A DNA stretch of 15,205 nucleotides from Gammaproteobacteria bacterium (lineage in GTDB: Bacteria; Pseudomonadota; Gammaproteobacteria; Competibacterales; Competibacteraceae). Positions within the stretch are counted from its first letter, which is position 1; each line of letters starts with the position of its first letter. Where the stretch lies: NCBI GenBank assembly GCA_020047885.1, contig JAIFNF010000010.1, forward strand, positions 1 through 15,205. Reading direction: 5' to 3'. Position numbers and translations under genes: made by a program. This document shows, piece by piece, positions 1-7,567 of this stretch. A model generated the notes under the pieces. It saw only the letters and a list, made by a program, of their open reading frames with translations. It did no database searches and was not told the DNA's origin.

Positions 1-52
1 GCCCATTAGCGTGATTCGCCAATATATAGAGCAGCAACAAACGCCAAATTAA
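1..52 (+). pseudogene. tnpA: 3' end of an IS200/IS605-type transposase (TnpA), cut by the window edge
   Basis: The frame starting at base 2 reads PISVIRQYIEQQQTPN and stops at 50-52. This resembles the C-terminal helix of Y1 (HUH) transposases of the IS200/IS605 group, which often end in a V-I-x-x-YIE-x-Q pattern. The rest of the gene, including the catalytic HUH and Tyr motifs, lies outside the window, so it cannot be told whether the gene is intact. The palindromic sequence right after the stop, of the kind found at the right end of these elements, supports the call. The assignment rests on only 16 residues plus that context. Confidence 0.55.
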
Positions 53-131
53 TCAGGCGAACTTCGTTCGCCGCGCTATCCATCCCCGGCCCAAAGGCCG
101 AGGCTTTTCGCGCAATTCGGGTAAACGCTGA
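53..131 (+). mobile_element. Right end of an IS200/IS605-type insertion sequence
   Basis: Just after the tnpA stop there is a perfect stem-loop (GGCGAA 56-61, loop 62-66, TTCGCC 67-72). A second stem-loop follows at 87-100 (CGGCC, loop CAAA, GGCCG), leading into GAGGCTTTTCGCGC. Subterminal hairpins recognised as single strands are the hallmark of IS200/IS605 ends, and these elements have no terminal inverted repeats. The outer boundary is not exact: hsdS-like coding sequence resumes at about 132, so the IS probably ends between 111 and 131. The left end is outside the window. Confidence 0.6.
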
Positions 132-260
132 AAGCCTGAATTTGGCGATATTCTTTTAACTAAAGTGGGAACTACAGGAATCGCAGTAACGGTCGATTTA
201 GACTACGATTTTAGTATCTTCGCCAGATTGGCTTTATTAAAATTTTCGCAACTGAATTTA

Positions 261-430
261 GGCAAGGCGCAATAAATGCCCCTCAGAGGGTCGGCCATCG
301 GGTTCCGCTATGTCTGCTGTGGGTCGGGCTTTAGCCTGACTATTTTTATCTTTTAACATTAAAGAGTTAGGCTAAATCCCAACCTACAATAGCTCCCTCG
401 TACCGTGGGGGACATTTTTTGCGAGATGCC
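261..430. mobile_element. MITE-like non-coding element with imperfect terminal inverted repeats and TTA target duplication
   Basis: The left end (261-282) and the reverse complement of the right end (430-409) both start GGCA and share CGCAA-AAATG-CCC, with about 17 of 22 positions matching without gaps. The element is flanked by TTA on both sides (258-260 and 431-433). Removing it with one TTA joins codon 258-260 of the hsdS remnant to codon 434-436 in the same frame, giving FSQLNL-NQRYLRLL. This independently supports the boundaries. There is no open frame of note inside, so mobilisation would be in trans. A 3-bp TTA duplication occurs with some IS5-group and Harbinger-like transposases, but the family is not assigned. 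Confidence 0.75.
319..387. repeat. Inner imperfect inverted repeat within the MITE-like element
   Basis: The arms are 319-340 (GTGGGTCGGGCTTTAGCCTGAC) in part and 366-387 in part, with 18 of 22 positions complementary, around a 25-base AT-rich centre. Folded, the element would form a long hairpin nested inside its terminal repeats. It may be the core of the element or a second palindromic unit inserted into it. Confidence 0.6.
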
Positions 431-685
431 TTAAACCAGCGATATCTGCGGCTTCTTATCAACTCACCCTTCGTAAAGCAACAATCCGCAGACAACACTC
501 AGGGTATAGGCAATAAAAATCTTGTGCTGCGTTTAATTAATCAATTTAGTATCCCCCCCTCGCCGAACAACACTGCATCGTCGCCAAGGTCGATGAATTG
601 ATGGCGCTGTGCGAACAACTCGAAGCGCAACTGACCACTACCCAGGCTGATATACTGGGCACTGCCATAAACTGAACATTGTGAT

Positions 686-836
686 CCGCAGATGAACGCA
701 GATGAACGCAGATCAAAACCAGCGAAGACGCTTGGCAACCGACTCTTGGATGCTGTGTTAGATCAAAATTTTACTGAAAAATCAACAGATATTTTTTCGA
801 TAGATTCTTTGTCCTGAAAATCGAGTTCGGATGCGG
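686..836. repeat. Short 10-bp tandem repeat, then sequence with no recognised feature
   Basis: The unit CGCAGATGAA occurs twice in a row with a third partial copy (about 687-713). From 714 to 836, between this repeat and the uvrA stop, no gene, hairpin or convincing terminator for uvrA was seen. The stretch is AT-rich near 760-800. Confidence 0.6.
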
Positions 837-3665
837 TCATGACCGCCCCACCACCTCCGCTAGAAATCGCCCGGTATGGCTGGCCGGATGCGCCGCGACC
901 TGTTCCGGCGTCCCCACTGCAACGACTTCCCCACCCCCGCCGCCGCCTTCCGGCCCCAGGTCAATAATCCAGTCGGCGGTTTTAATCACATCCAGATTGT
1001 GCTCAATCACCACAATGCTATTCCCACGATCCCGCAGTTCATGCAGCACTTTTAATAACTGCTCAATATCGTGGAAATGCAGACCGGTGGTCGGCTCATC
1101 GAGGATATACAGCGTCTGGCCGGTATCGCGTTTGGACAATTCACGCGCTAATTTCACCCGCTGCGCCTCACCCCCGGACAGTGTCGTCGCATTTTGACCG
1201 AGCTTGATATAACTCAGCCCCACTTGCATCAGCGTTTGCAGTTTACGGGCGACAACCGGCACCGCCTGATAAAACGCCAGCGCGTCTTCCACGGTCATTT
1301 CCAGCACTTCGTGAATCGTGCGGCTCTTATAACGGACTTCTAAAGTCTCCCGGTTATACCGCTGGCCCTTGCACTGGTCGCACGGGACATAAATATCGGG
1401 AAGAAAGTGCATCGCCACCTGAATCACCCCGTCGCCCTGACAGGCTTCACAGCGCCCGCCCTTAACGTTAAAGCTGAACCGACCGGGTTGATAACCCCGC
1501 GCCCGCGATTCGGGAACTCCGGAGAATAATTCCCGGATGGGTGTAAATAAACCGGTGTACGTTGCCGGATTGGAACGCGGCGTCCGGCCAATCGGACTCT
1601 GGTCGATATTCACCACCTTGTCCAATTGCTCCAACCCGGTTAAATCCTGACAGGGCGCGGGCGATTCGTTAGCGTTATTCAAATCGCGGGCGGCGTAGCG
1701 GTACAGGGTGTCGTTGATGAGTGTGGACTTCCCGGAACCCGACACGCCGGTAATGCAGGTCAGCAAGCCCAGCGGAATGTTCACACTCAGATTTTTCAGG
1801 TTATTACCGCTGGCGCCGGTGATCCGCAGCACCTTCTGCGAATTAAATGGAGTGCGCTGTTCTGGTAGCGTAATCCGCCGCTGGCCGCTCAAATAAGCCC
1901 CGGTCAGCGAGTCGGGATGCGCCATGATGTCGGCCGGCGTGCCTTGCGCGACAATGCGTCCACCATGAACGCCCGCGCCCGGCCCCATGTCCACCACCTG
2001 ATCGGCGGTGCGAATCGCCTCCTCATCGTGTTCCACCACGATCACCGTATTCCCCAAGTCACGGAGCCGTTGCAGACTGGCCAGCAACCGGGCGTTGTCG
2101 CGCTGGTGCAGACCGATGGACGGCTCATCCAGGACATACATCACCCCGACCAGCCCTGCGCCGATTTGCGAGGCCAGCCGAATGCGTTGCGCTTCGCCGC
2201 CAGATAGCGTTTCGGCGCTGCGTTCCAGGCTCAGATAATCTAGCCCGACATTCGCCAGAAAGTTCAGCCGCTCGCTGATTTCCTTGATGATCTTGGCGGC
2301 AATCGTGCCCCGCTGGCCCGGCAGCGCTAACTCAGCAAAGAATCCCTGAGCAACGCCAATGGGGCGGGCAACAATTTCCGGCAGACTGTGGCCCGCGACA
2401 AAAACGTTCCGGGCAGAACGAGTCAGCCGCGCCCCCTGGCAGGACGGGCAGGGCCGACTGCTCAGATATTTCGCCAGATCATCGCGCACCAGGTTGGAAT
2501 CGGTTTCCCGGTAACGGCGATCCATGTTGGGAATCACGCCCTCGAAGGCATGACGGCGGATTTGGGTTTCCCCGCGACTGTTGGTGTAAGCAAAGTCGAT
2601 GACCTCGCCACCGCTGCCGTGCAGAATGATCGTGCGAATCGGGGCGGGCAGGTCCTGAAAGGGGGTATCGACTGCAAAAGCGTAATGCTGCGCCAGGGCC
2701 TTGATCAGTTGAAAATAATAAAAATTATCCCGATCCCAGCCGCGCACCGCGCCCTTGGCCAGACTTAAGTGCGGATGACCAACCACCCGCTCCGGGTCAA
2801 AGAACTGCTTGACGCCGAGACCGTCGCATTCCGAACAGGCCCCGACCGGGTTATTGAACGAGAACAGGCGCGGCTCCAGTTCCGTCAAACTGTAACCGCA
2901 CACCGGACAGGCATAACCCGCGGAAAATAGCAGTTCCGCCCGTTCCGGTTCATCCAGGAACGCGACTCGGGCAATCCCCTCCCCCAGCCGCAACGCCGTT
3001 TCAAACGACTCCGCCAGCCGCTGCGCCAGGTCGCTCCGCACCTTGAACCGGTCCACGACGACCTCAATCGTATGCTTGCGGCGCAAATCCAGCGGCGGCG
3101 GGCTATCCAGTTCCACCACCTCGCCATCAATCCGGGCGCGCACGAAGCCCTGCGCCTGCAAGCCCTGCAACAGTTTTAAATGCTCGCCCTTGCGCTCCTT
3201 CACCACCGGGGCCACCAGCATCAACCGCTCCCCCGCCGGCAACGCCAACACCTGATCCACCATCTGGCTGACGGTCTGCGCGTCCAGATCAATGGCGTGA
3301 TCGGGACAGCGCGGAATCCCGGCGCGGGCGTAGAGCAGCCGTAAATAATCGTAAATCTCGGTAATGGTGCCGACGGTGGAGCGAGGATTGTGGGAAGTCG
3401 ATTTCTGCTCGATGGAAATCGCCGGCGACAAGCCCTCAATGTGATCGACATCCGGCTTTTCCATCAGCGACAGGAATTGCCGGGCATACGCGGACAGCGA
3501 TTCCACATAGCGACGCTGACCCTCGGCATAGAGGGTGTCGAACGCCAGCGAGGACTTGCCGGACCCCGACAGGCCGGTAATGACGATCAGTTGGTCGCGG
3601 GGCAGATCCAGGTCGATATTCTGGAGATTGTGAGTACGTGCGCCGCGAATCTTGATGGTGTCCAT
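837..3665 (-). CDS. uvrA: UvrA, excinuclease ABC ATPase subunit
   Basis: UvrA is the damage-recognition ATPase of nucleotide excision repair. A UvrA dimer with UvrB scans DNA and loads UvrB at bulky lesions. The protein is nearly collinear with E. coli UvrA (942 residues from this start; E. coli has 940). Visible are the first Walker A GLSGSGKS (about 31-38), the zinc cysteines C253, C256, C277 and C280, a first ABC signature LSGGEAQR with [12 protein letters not shown], the second Walker A GVSGSGKS, a CEAC/CDQC zinc module, and the second LSGGEAQR with LDEPTTGLH. An ATG lies two codons upstream (3671), but the AAGG at 3672-3675 directly abuts it and sits six bases from the ATG at 3665. The latter also puts the cysteines in the E. 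coli register, so it was chosen. A LexA-like site lies 36 bases upstream. The gene is intact and complete. Confidence 0.98.
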   Translation of the reverse strand: MDTIKIRGARTHNLQNIDLDLPRDQLIVITGLSGSGKSSLAFDTLYAEGQRRYVESLSAYARQFLSLMEKPDVDHIEGLSPAISIEQKSTSHNPRSTVGTITEIYDYLRLLYARAGIPRCPDHAIDLDAQTVSQMVDQVLALPAGERLMLVAPVVKERKGEHLKLLQGLQAQGFVRARIDGEVVELDSPPPLDLRRKHTIEVVVDRFKVRSDLAQRLAESFETALRLGEGIARVAFLDEPERAELLFSAGYACPVCGYSLTELEPRLFSFNNPVGACSECDGLGVKQFFDPERVVGHPHLSLAKGAVRGWDRDNFYYFQLIKALAQHYAFAVDTPFQDLPAPIRTIILHGSGGEVIDFAYTNSRGETQIRRHAFEGVIPNMDRRYRETDSNLVRDDLAKYLSSRPCPSCQGARLTRSARNVFVAGHSLPEIVARPIGVAQGFFAELALPGQRGTIAAKIIKEISERLNFLANVGLDYLSLERSAETLSGGEAQRIRLASQIGAGLVGVMYVLDEPSIGLHQRDNARLLASLQRLRDLGNTVIVVEHDEEAIRTADQVVDMGPGAGVHGGRIVAQGTPADIMAHPDSLTGAYLSGQRRITLPEQRTPFNSQKVLRITGASGNNLKNLSVNIPLGLLTCITGVSGSGKSTLINDTLYRYAARDLNNANESPAPCQDLTGLEQLDKVVNIDQSPIGRTPRSNPATYTGLFTPIRELFSGVPESRARGYQPGRFSFNVKGGRCEACQGDGVIQVAMHFLPDIYVPCDQCKGQRYNRETLEVRYKSRTIHEVLEMTVEDALAFYQAVPVVARKLQTLMQVGLSYIKLGQNATTLSGGEAQRVKLARELSKRDTGQTLYILDEPTTGLHFHDIEQLLKVLHELRDRGNSIVVIEHNLDVIKTADWIIDLGPEGGGGGGEVVAVGTPEQVAAHPASHTGRFLAEVVGRS

Positions 3666-3700
3666 GAGCATCCTTAAGTCAATGGCAGTCAGGCATCACC

Positions 3701-3716
3701 CTGGACTAACATTCAG
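3701..3716 (-). promoter_or_regulatory. Candidate LexA (SOS) box upstream of uvrA
   Basis: CTGGACTAACATTCAG has the CTG-N10-CAG outline of the gammaproteobacterial LexA box (CTGT-N8-ACAG); six of the eight conserved outer positions match. From memory, the E. coli uvrA operator is CTGTATATTCATTCAG, so the CATTCAG half is shared exactly. The site is 36 bases before the uvrA start and also lies upstream of the divergent rubrerythrin remnant. The function is inferred from pattern and position only. Confidence 0.55.
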
Positions 3717-3743
3717 GTTACCCGGTTCAAGAGGATTAACCCG

Positions 3744-3893
3744 ATGCAGTTCAAAAGCTCCCAGACTGAAGAAAACCTGAAAGCCGCTTTCATCAGCGAA
3801 GCGCAGGCCAACCGCCGCTACCTCTATTTCGCCAATAAAGCCGACGTCGAGGGGCAAAGCGATCTGGCCGCGCTGTTCCGTTCGACGGCCGAT
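3744..3893 (+). pseudogene. Truncated rubrerythrin (N-terminal 50 codons only)
   Basis: Rubrerythrins are di-iron peroxidases that protect against peroxide. The first 50 codons (MQFKSSQTEENLKAAF, then SEAQANRRYLYFANKADVEG and LFRSTAD) match the first helix of rubrerythrins, including the first iron-ligand Glu in SEAQANRRY. Homology stops abruptly at about 3893, where family members continue with a GETGHA-type segment carrying further ligands. The rest of the four-helix bundle and any rubredoxin domain are missing. The frame stays open to 4121 only because it runs antisense through the end of the next gene. The ribosome site (AAGAGGA, 3729-3735) and start are intact, so a short non-functional peptide could be made. 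The gene is divergent from uvrA with a 78-bp gap. Confidence 0.8.
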
Positions 3894-3896
3894 GAC

Positions 3897-6800
3897 TCAT
3901 CGGGAACCGACTGCCGCCCGTTGCAGAAACCGGGCTGTTTCCTCCTCCAGCCACGCCAGATCGCCAAAGCGTTCCACCGGCCCGGTCAGTGTGATGTTCC
4001 CGCTGAGGACATCGTCCGCCAAAGCAAAGCGCACCTCCAGCACCAGCGGTTCACCCGGTTCCGGCTGATCCTGGAGTGTCAAGGCGACTTGCACCGCCAG
4101 CGAGGCGGTCGCGGCTTCTAACTGTATGATCGTCGCGATCAGGGGATGTCCGGTTTCCTGACTCCGATCCTGCAGAGCAAAAACCAGTTCCCGCTTCACG
4201 AACGTCCGCACCGATTCCAGAATTCCGTTCAATTGAGCTTCTGCCCGGCGCAATGCCTGCGGAACACTTTGTTGCTGGTCATTTTCCTGCGCGATCACCG
4301 CCCGCAATCGGGCAAACGCCTTGGGCAATGCACCGGAATGAAACCCACGCCGCAGCAAGGTGTACAGCGTTTCGCCAGCCGGCCCAAACCGTGCAGGCTG
4401 GATGGCATCAGGGTGATTAGCGCGATACAGCTTCCAGTTGGCTCGTAACTCCCAGACCAGAAAGCCAAACAGTCCCGGCAACAGCAGGATGGTCACGGTC
4501 ACCAGCGGCAGACTGATGAATTGGGGCAATACCGGATTCAGCAGCGCCAGCAACGACGTGGTCAGCGCGGGCAAAAAAGGCAGCATTAACTTGTGTGAAA
4601 CCGTCACGACCGGAAAGTGTTTGATCGGATTGATCTGTGGCTCCACCAATACCGCCGCGTAGAAATGGATGAAATCGCGGAACAGCTTCCACAAAGGCCC
4701 CATCACCGCCTTAACCGTCATCATCCCCCGCCCTTCCCCGCGATGATGGCTGATCATTTCATCAACGCGATGCAGTCCCTGCTCAACGTTGTGCATCAGC
4801 GCATCGAACAGGTCAATCACCCAGCGCACCAGACCCATCACCAACGTATGACGCACCTGACGCCAAACGTTAATCAGCCCGGTCATCAGGCTATCCAGCA
4901 GTTCCCGTCCCCCCCGGCTGTTGCGCAGGAAGGTTCCGAAAATGAACCCGAGGATCAGCAGAAACGTCGGCAGTCCTTCGAGGTCAGGAGCAAGTCGGTT
5001 CGCCACGCCCAGTGCGGGCATCGCCACCAACGCCCCGATCAGCGCCGGTTCCAACACATAGCGGGAAACAGTACGCACCCACGGCTGGCGCAGCCAGTTC
5101 ACCATCCGCCGCCAATCGATTAACCGCAACCATCCCCGGTACAGGCAGTCGTTCCACAGCCACTGCCCGCCCCGGCGCAGCGCCTCAACGGCGTGTCGTC
5201 CCGGTTCGGTATACAGCGCGATCAACAAACAAGCGCTCACCCCCAGCACGGACCCGACATTCACCAGTTCGGGGGTACGCGGCGCGACCAGACTGAGTAG
5301 ATAGGTCAGCGCCTCCAAACCGATCAAAGCGATCCCAAAGGGCAACAGCAGCCATCGGGTGATGAACCGGCCCGGAGCCGAGCCAAAGAGCGGGGCGCTG
5401 AGTTGCTGCAAGCCTTTCAGATAAAACTCGCCGGGTTGATAAACTCCCGGCAGCGCGGCACGCGCCTGGCGATCAAACTGCGCCAGTCGATCCCCCAGCA
5501 CCAGCGCCCGCCAGCCGGAATCAGGCAATCGGAAGACTTCATCACGCGCTACGGCATCGCGCAGATCCGCGAATCGCAGATGCCCGCGCCGCACGATGAT
5601 CTCAAACAGCTCTTCCTGCAGCCGGTTCCGTGCGACCCGTTGCGCATGATCAGCGGGGAGAAATCCCACCTGGTCAAGGAGTTGACTCAGCCGTGGCCGG
5701 AGTTGCTGCTGGAGTTGCTGGCCAATCCGTTCTCCCAAGGCCTGCAAGGGTACGCTGAAATAGACCACTTCCGCCCCCGACCAAGGAAGCTGATCCAAGC
5801 GGGTTTTAGCGGCGTTCAGCGCCCGTAGCGCCTTGAGCGGCCCCTGAAACGGCAGTCCCAGTTGCACAGGTTTACGACGCCAGGCCCCCATGATCGGTTG
5901 CAGGCGGTAATACTTGGTGCGCCCTTCCCGGCCAATTTGCTCCAGATCATCCAGCAGTCGGGATGGTCGGCTGGAGCGCTGCGCGACATTGGGTTCATTT
6001 AATAACCGTTGCGTGCAGATTTTGAGAATACGACTGGCGGATGGCTCTAATCGCCAGGTCACCGCGAGGTTACTGATCAACGTATCCACCCGTTCCCGCT
6101 GCCAGGCGCGCAGGCGCTGGGCTACTGGATCAGCGAGGGAGGCCTCCCCCTGAAGCTGTTGATACTGATCGACGGCGATACTCAGATCCCGGAGCGCGGT
6201 TCCATAACGTCCAGCCCTCTCGGCGCGGAACGCGGCTCGGACGCTGTGGCGAAACAGGCGCAGCCGGAGGATAGCCGCCCAGTCTGCGGCTGCCCCACGA
6301 TCCAGTCCACGGGCTAACCTCGCGATCACCGGCATCAGGAACGTGATCAGCGCGTGGCCCACCTCGCTGAGCCAGCCTGGCTGGTGAGTCAGCGTGGCCG
6401 ACTGCCGCAATGCCTCCTCACAACGGCTGGTGATGGACCATGGCTCGCCGGACACCGACAGCTCAGGGATGCGTTGCGCACCCGTTTTGCCCCTGGCCGA
6501 CCATTTCGACGTCAAGGGCAGAATGGTGTTAGCACCATCGGCTAAATCGGGATCATGGCGACCAAAGGGCAACCCCATCGGCAATTCCGGCTCGTAGTCT
6601 GGCGCACCATGGAACCCGGCGGGACGGCTTTTGACCAGCAGTTGCGGCCAGCGGCGGCTATGCCGGGGCGGCGGCACATCCAGACCGCCCTCCTTTAGCC
6701 AGTGATCCAGTTTCCCCCAATCCCCAATCGCGGGAAAAACGTAGGCGCGGGTTCCCGGTGCGAAATAGCGCAGGTAGGTCACGAAGCCCACAAATTGACG

Positions 6801-7373
6801 GCAGAGCGCGTCGTCATCCAGATCCAGCACGACCCACTGATCCTGTTCCAGCAGCTCGCGCACTTCGCGAAACGCCGGTTCACCGATCCGCTGCGCCAGT
6901 CCCCGCCCGCCGAACGTGTCGTGATCCGGATTATCGCTACGGGTGATTTGCCAGGTACGTGCAATCTCAGCCTCGAAACGCCGGCCCCAGTAGCTGCGTA
7001 ACAAGCAATCCGGATCGCTGGTCGCCAGTTCCCGAGCGGAGGGCGTCGGCAGGAGAATCACCCATTCTGGCAGACTCAGACCCTCGATGACCGACAATGC
7101 ATCAGGATTCTCATCCTCCAGACCCCGCAGAAACACCGAGCGGGGCATCAAGTAATGACTCATCGACGGAATCGCCAGACGCGACAACCCCGGTTCGCGA
7201 TCCCGGCGCACCAGTCGTTCCATCACCCGGGGATGGAAAAGAAATACCCCATCGGTCGGTTTCAGCACCCGGCGGCGGAAGGCGCGCACAGTCAGTGGGG
7301 CAGGCGGTTTATCCACAATGTTCTCAGCGGCCTGTTTTCGGAGTGTGAAATACCGGTTAATTGTACAAGTCAT
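3897..7373 (-). CDS. Large polytopic membrane protein of unknown function (1158 aa)
   Basis: I do not recognise the family. The N-terminal 660 residues look soluble and mostly helical. They are rich in Arg, Trp and Leu, with an acidic patch at 183-188 (LDLDDD) and a Gln-rich helix near 551-558. About six hydrophobic segments follow, near 672-696, 703-722, 775-793, 800-816, 925-947 and 953-974. The longest gap between them (about 817-924) holds an amphipathic region and the conserved-looking NPIKHFPVVTVSHK. The C-terminal 180 residues are soluble with long charged helices. There is no signal peptide and no Walker or nuclease motif that I can see. The ATG at 7373 has an AGGA at 7385-7388, about 11 bases upstream. 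The stop codon falls within a few bases of the rubrerythrin breakpoint, so the extreme C-terminus could have been altered. A role in the inner membrane is likely; the substrate is unknown. Confidence 0.85.
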   Translation of the reverse strand: MTCTINRYFTLRKQAAENIVDKPPAPLTVRAFRRRVLKPTDGVFLFHPRVMERLVRRDREPGLSRLAIPSMSHYLMPRSVFLRGLEDENPDALSVIEGLSLPEWVILLPTPSARELATSDPDCLLRSYWGRRFEAEIARTWQITRSDNPDHDTFGGRGLAQRIGEPAFREVRELLEQDQWVVLDLDDDALCRQFVGFVTYLRYFAPGTRAYVFPAIGDWGKLDHWLKEGGLDVPPPRHSRRWPQLLVKSRPAGFHGAPDYEPELPMGLPFGRHDPDLADGANTILPLTSKWSARGKTGAQRIPELSVSGEPWSITSRCEEALRQSATLTHQPGWLSEVGHALITFLMPVIARLARGLDRGAAADWAAILRLRLFRHSVRAAFRAERAGRYGTALRDLSIAVDQYQQLQGEASLADPVAQRLRAWQRERVDTLISNLAVTWRLEPSASRILKICTQRLLNEPNVAQRSSRPSRLLDDLEQIGREGRTKYYRLQPIMGAWRRKPVQLGLPFQGPLKALRALNAAKTRLDQLPWSGAEVVYFSVPLQALGERIGQQLQQQLRPRLSQLLDQVGFLPADHAQRVARNRLQEELFEIIVRRGHLRFADLRDAVARDEVFRLPDSGWRALVLGDRLAQFDRQARAALPGVYQPGEFYLKGLQQLSAPLFGSAPGRFITRWLLLPFGIALIGLEALTYLLSLVAPRTPELVNVGSVLGVSACLLIALYTEPGRHAVEALRRGGQWLWNDCLYRGWLRLIDWRRMVNWLRQPWVRTVSRYVLEPALIGALVAMPALGVANRLAPDLEGLPTFLLILGFIFGTFLRNSRGGRELLDSLMTGLINVWRQVRHTLVMGLVRWVIDLFDALMHNVEQGLHRVDEMISHHRGEGRGMMTVKAVMGPLWKLFRDFIHFYAAVLVEPQINPIKHFPVVTVSHKLMLPFLPALTTSLLALLNPVLPQFISLPLVTVTILLLPGLFGFLVWELRANWKLYRANHPDAIQPARFGPAGETLYTLLRRGFHSGALPKAFARLRAVIAQENDQQQSVPQALRRAEAQLNGILESVRTFVKRELVFALQDRSQETGHPLIATIIQLEAATASLAVQVALTLQDQPEPGEPLVLEVRFALADDVLSGNITLTGPVERFGDLAWLEEETARFLQRAAVGSR

Positions 7374-7567
7374 TCGGGCGATTTTCCTGGTAGCGATTCA
7401 GACCTGAGTACGGTACCGTTAAAACTTGGCCACTTCCCTTTCCCAGTGACGTGATATAGCGATCCTGAATGAGTTGTGGAATTGCCGCCTCGAACCACCC
7501 CGGCGCTGACGCGCCACCCCTCCTTATCCAAGGAGGGGATTTTCCATGACGGGCATAGGACGGCTAT
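7374..7567. promoter_or_regulatory. Divergent intergenic region (shared upstream region)
   Basis: These 194 bases separate the start of the 1158-residue membrane protein gene (leftward) from the TRIC channel gene (rightward) and must hold promoters for both. No clear -35/-10 pair with good spacing was found. An ACGGTACCGT palindrome sits at 7410-7419. The right half is occupied by the palindromic repeat described separately, which would lie in the 5' leader of the channel gene. Confidence 0.5.
7491..7538. repeat. GC-rich dispersed palindromic repeat, copy 1
   Basis: Two hairpins stand side by side: GGCGC-TGAC-GCGCC (about 7501-7514) and CCCCTCCTT-ATCC-AAGGAGGGG (about 7517-7538), preceded by CGAACCACCC. 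The same block recurs in the same orientation at 14855-14901 with only a few differences, all in the loops. The shared 47-48 bases and the loop-only variation point to a short mobile palindromic unit. It is non-coding and lies 29 bases before the TRIC start. Confidence 0.85.

Larger units (their letters stand above)
132..675 (+). pseudogene. hsdS: Remnant of a type I restriction-modification specificity subunit (HsdS), 3' part, disrupted
   Basis: HsdS directs type I restriction-modification complexes to their target site through two recognition domains and conserved helical spacers. Three pieces remain. Codons 132-260 read KPEFGDILLTKVGTTG and continue to LALLKFSQLNL, typical of the end of a target-recognition domain. 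Codons 434-559 read NQRYLRLLINSPFVKQQ through GNKNLVLRLINQFSIPP. From about 560, in the next frame, it reads LAEQHCIVAKVDELMALCEQ and ends at TGA 673-675, the classic C-terminal HsdS spacer helix. The first two pieces are separated by a MITE-like insertion. The second and third are separated by a -1 shift in a run of seven C (553-559), where an eighth C would restore the frame. The 5' two-thirds is missing, with an IS200/IS605 end directly upstream. No hsdM or hsdR is in the window. The gene is dead as it stands. Confidence 0.85.

Noticed and set aside
419..601. Apparent 60-codon gene on the plus strand
   Set aside because: It is the middle part of the hsdS remnant plus the end of the MITE-like element, read past a frameshift. 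It has no ribosome site of its own.
3894..4121. Extension of the rubrerythrin frame to 125 codons
   Set aside because: After codon 50 the sequence has no rubrerythrin character and is the antisense of the membrane-protein gene's 3' end.
4617..5123. 168-codon plus-strand frame inside the 1158-residue gene
   Set aside because: It is a His/Gln/Pro-rich translation of the opposite strand with no ribosome site; GC-rich coding DNA often gives such shadows.
7410..7419. ACGGTACCGT palindrome as an operator
   Set aside because: A 10-base palindrome alone is expected by chance and no second site or promoter overlap was found.
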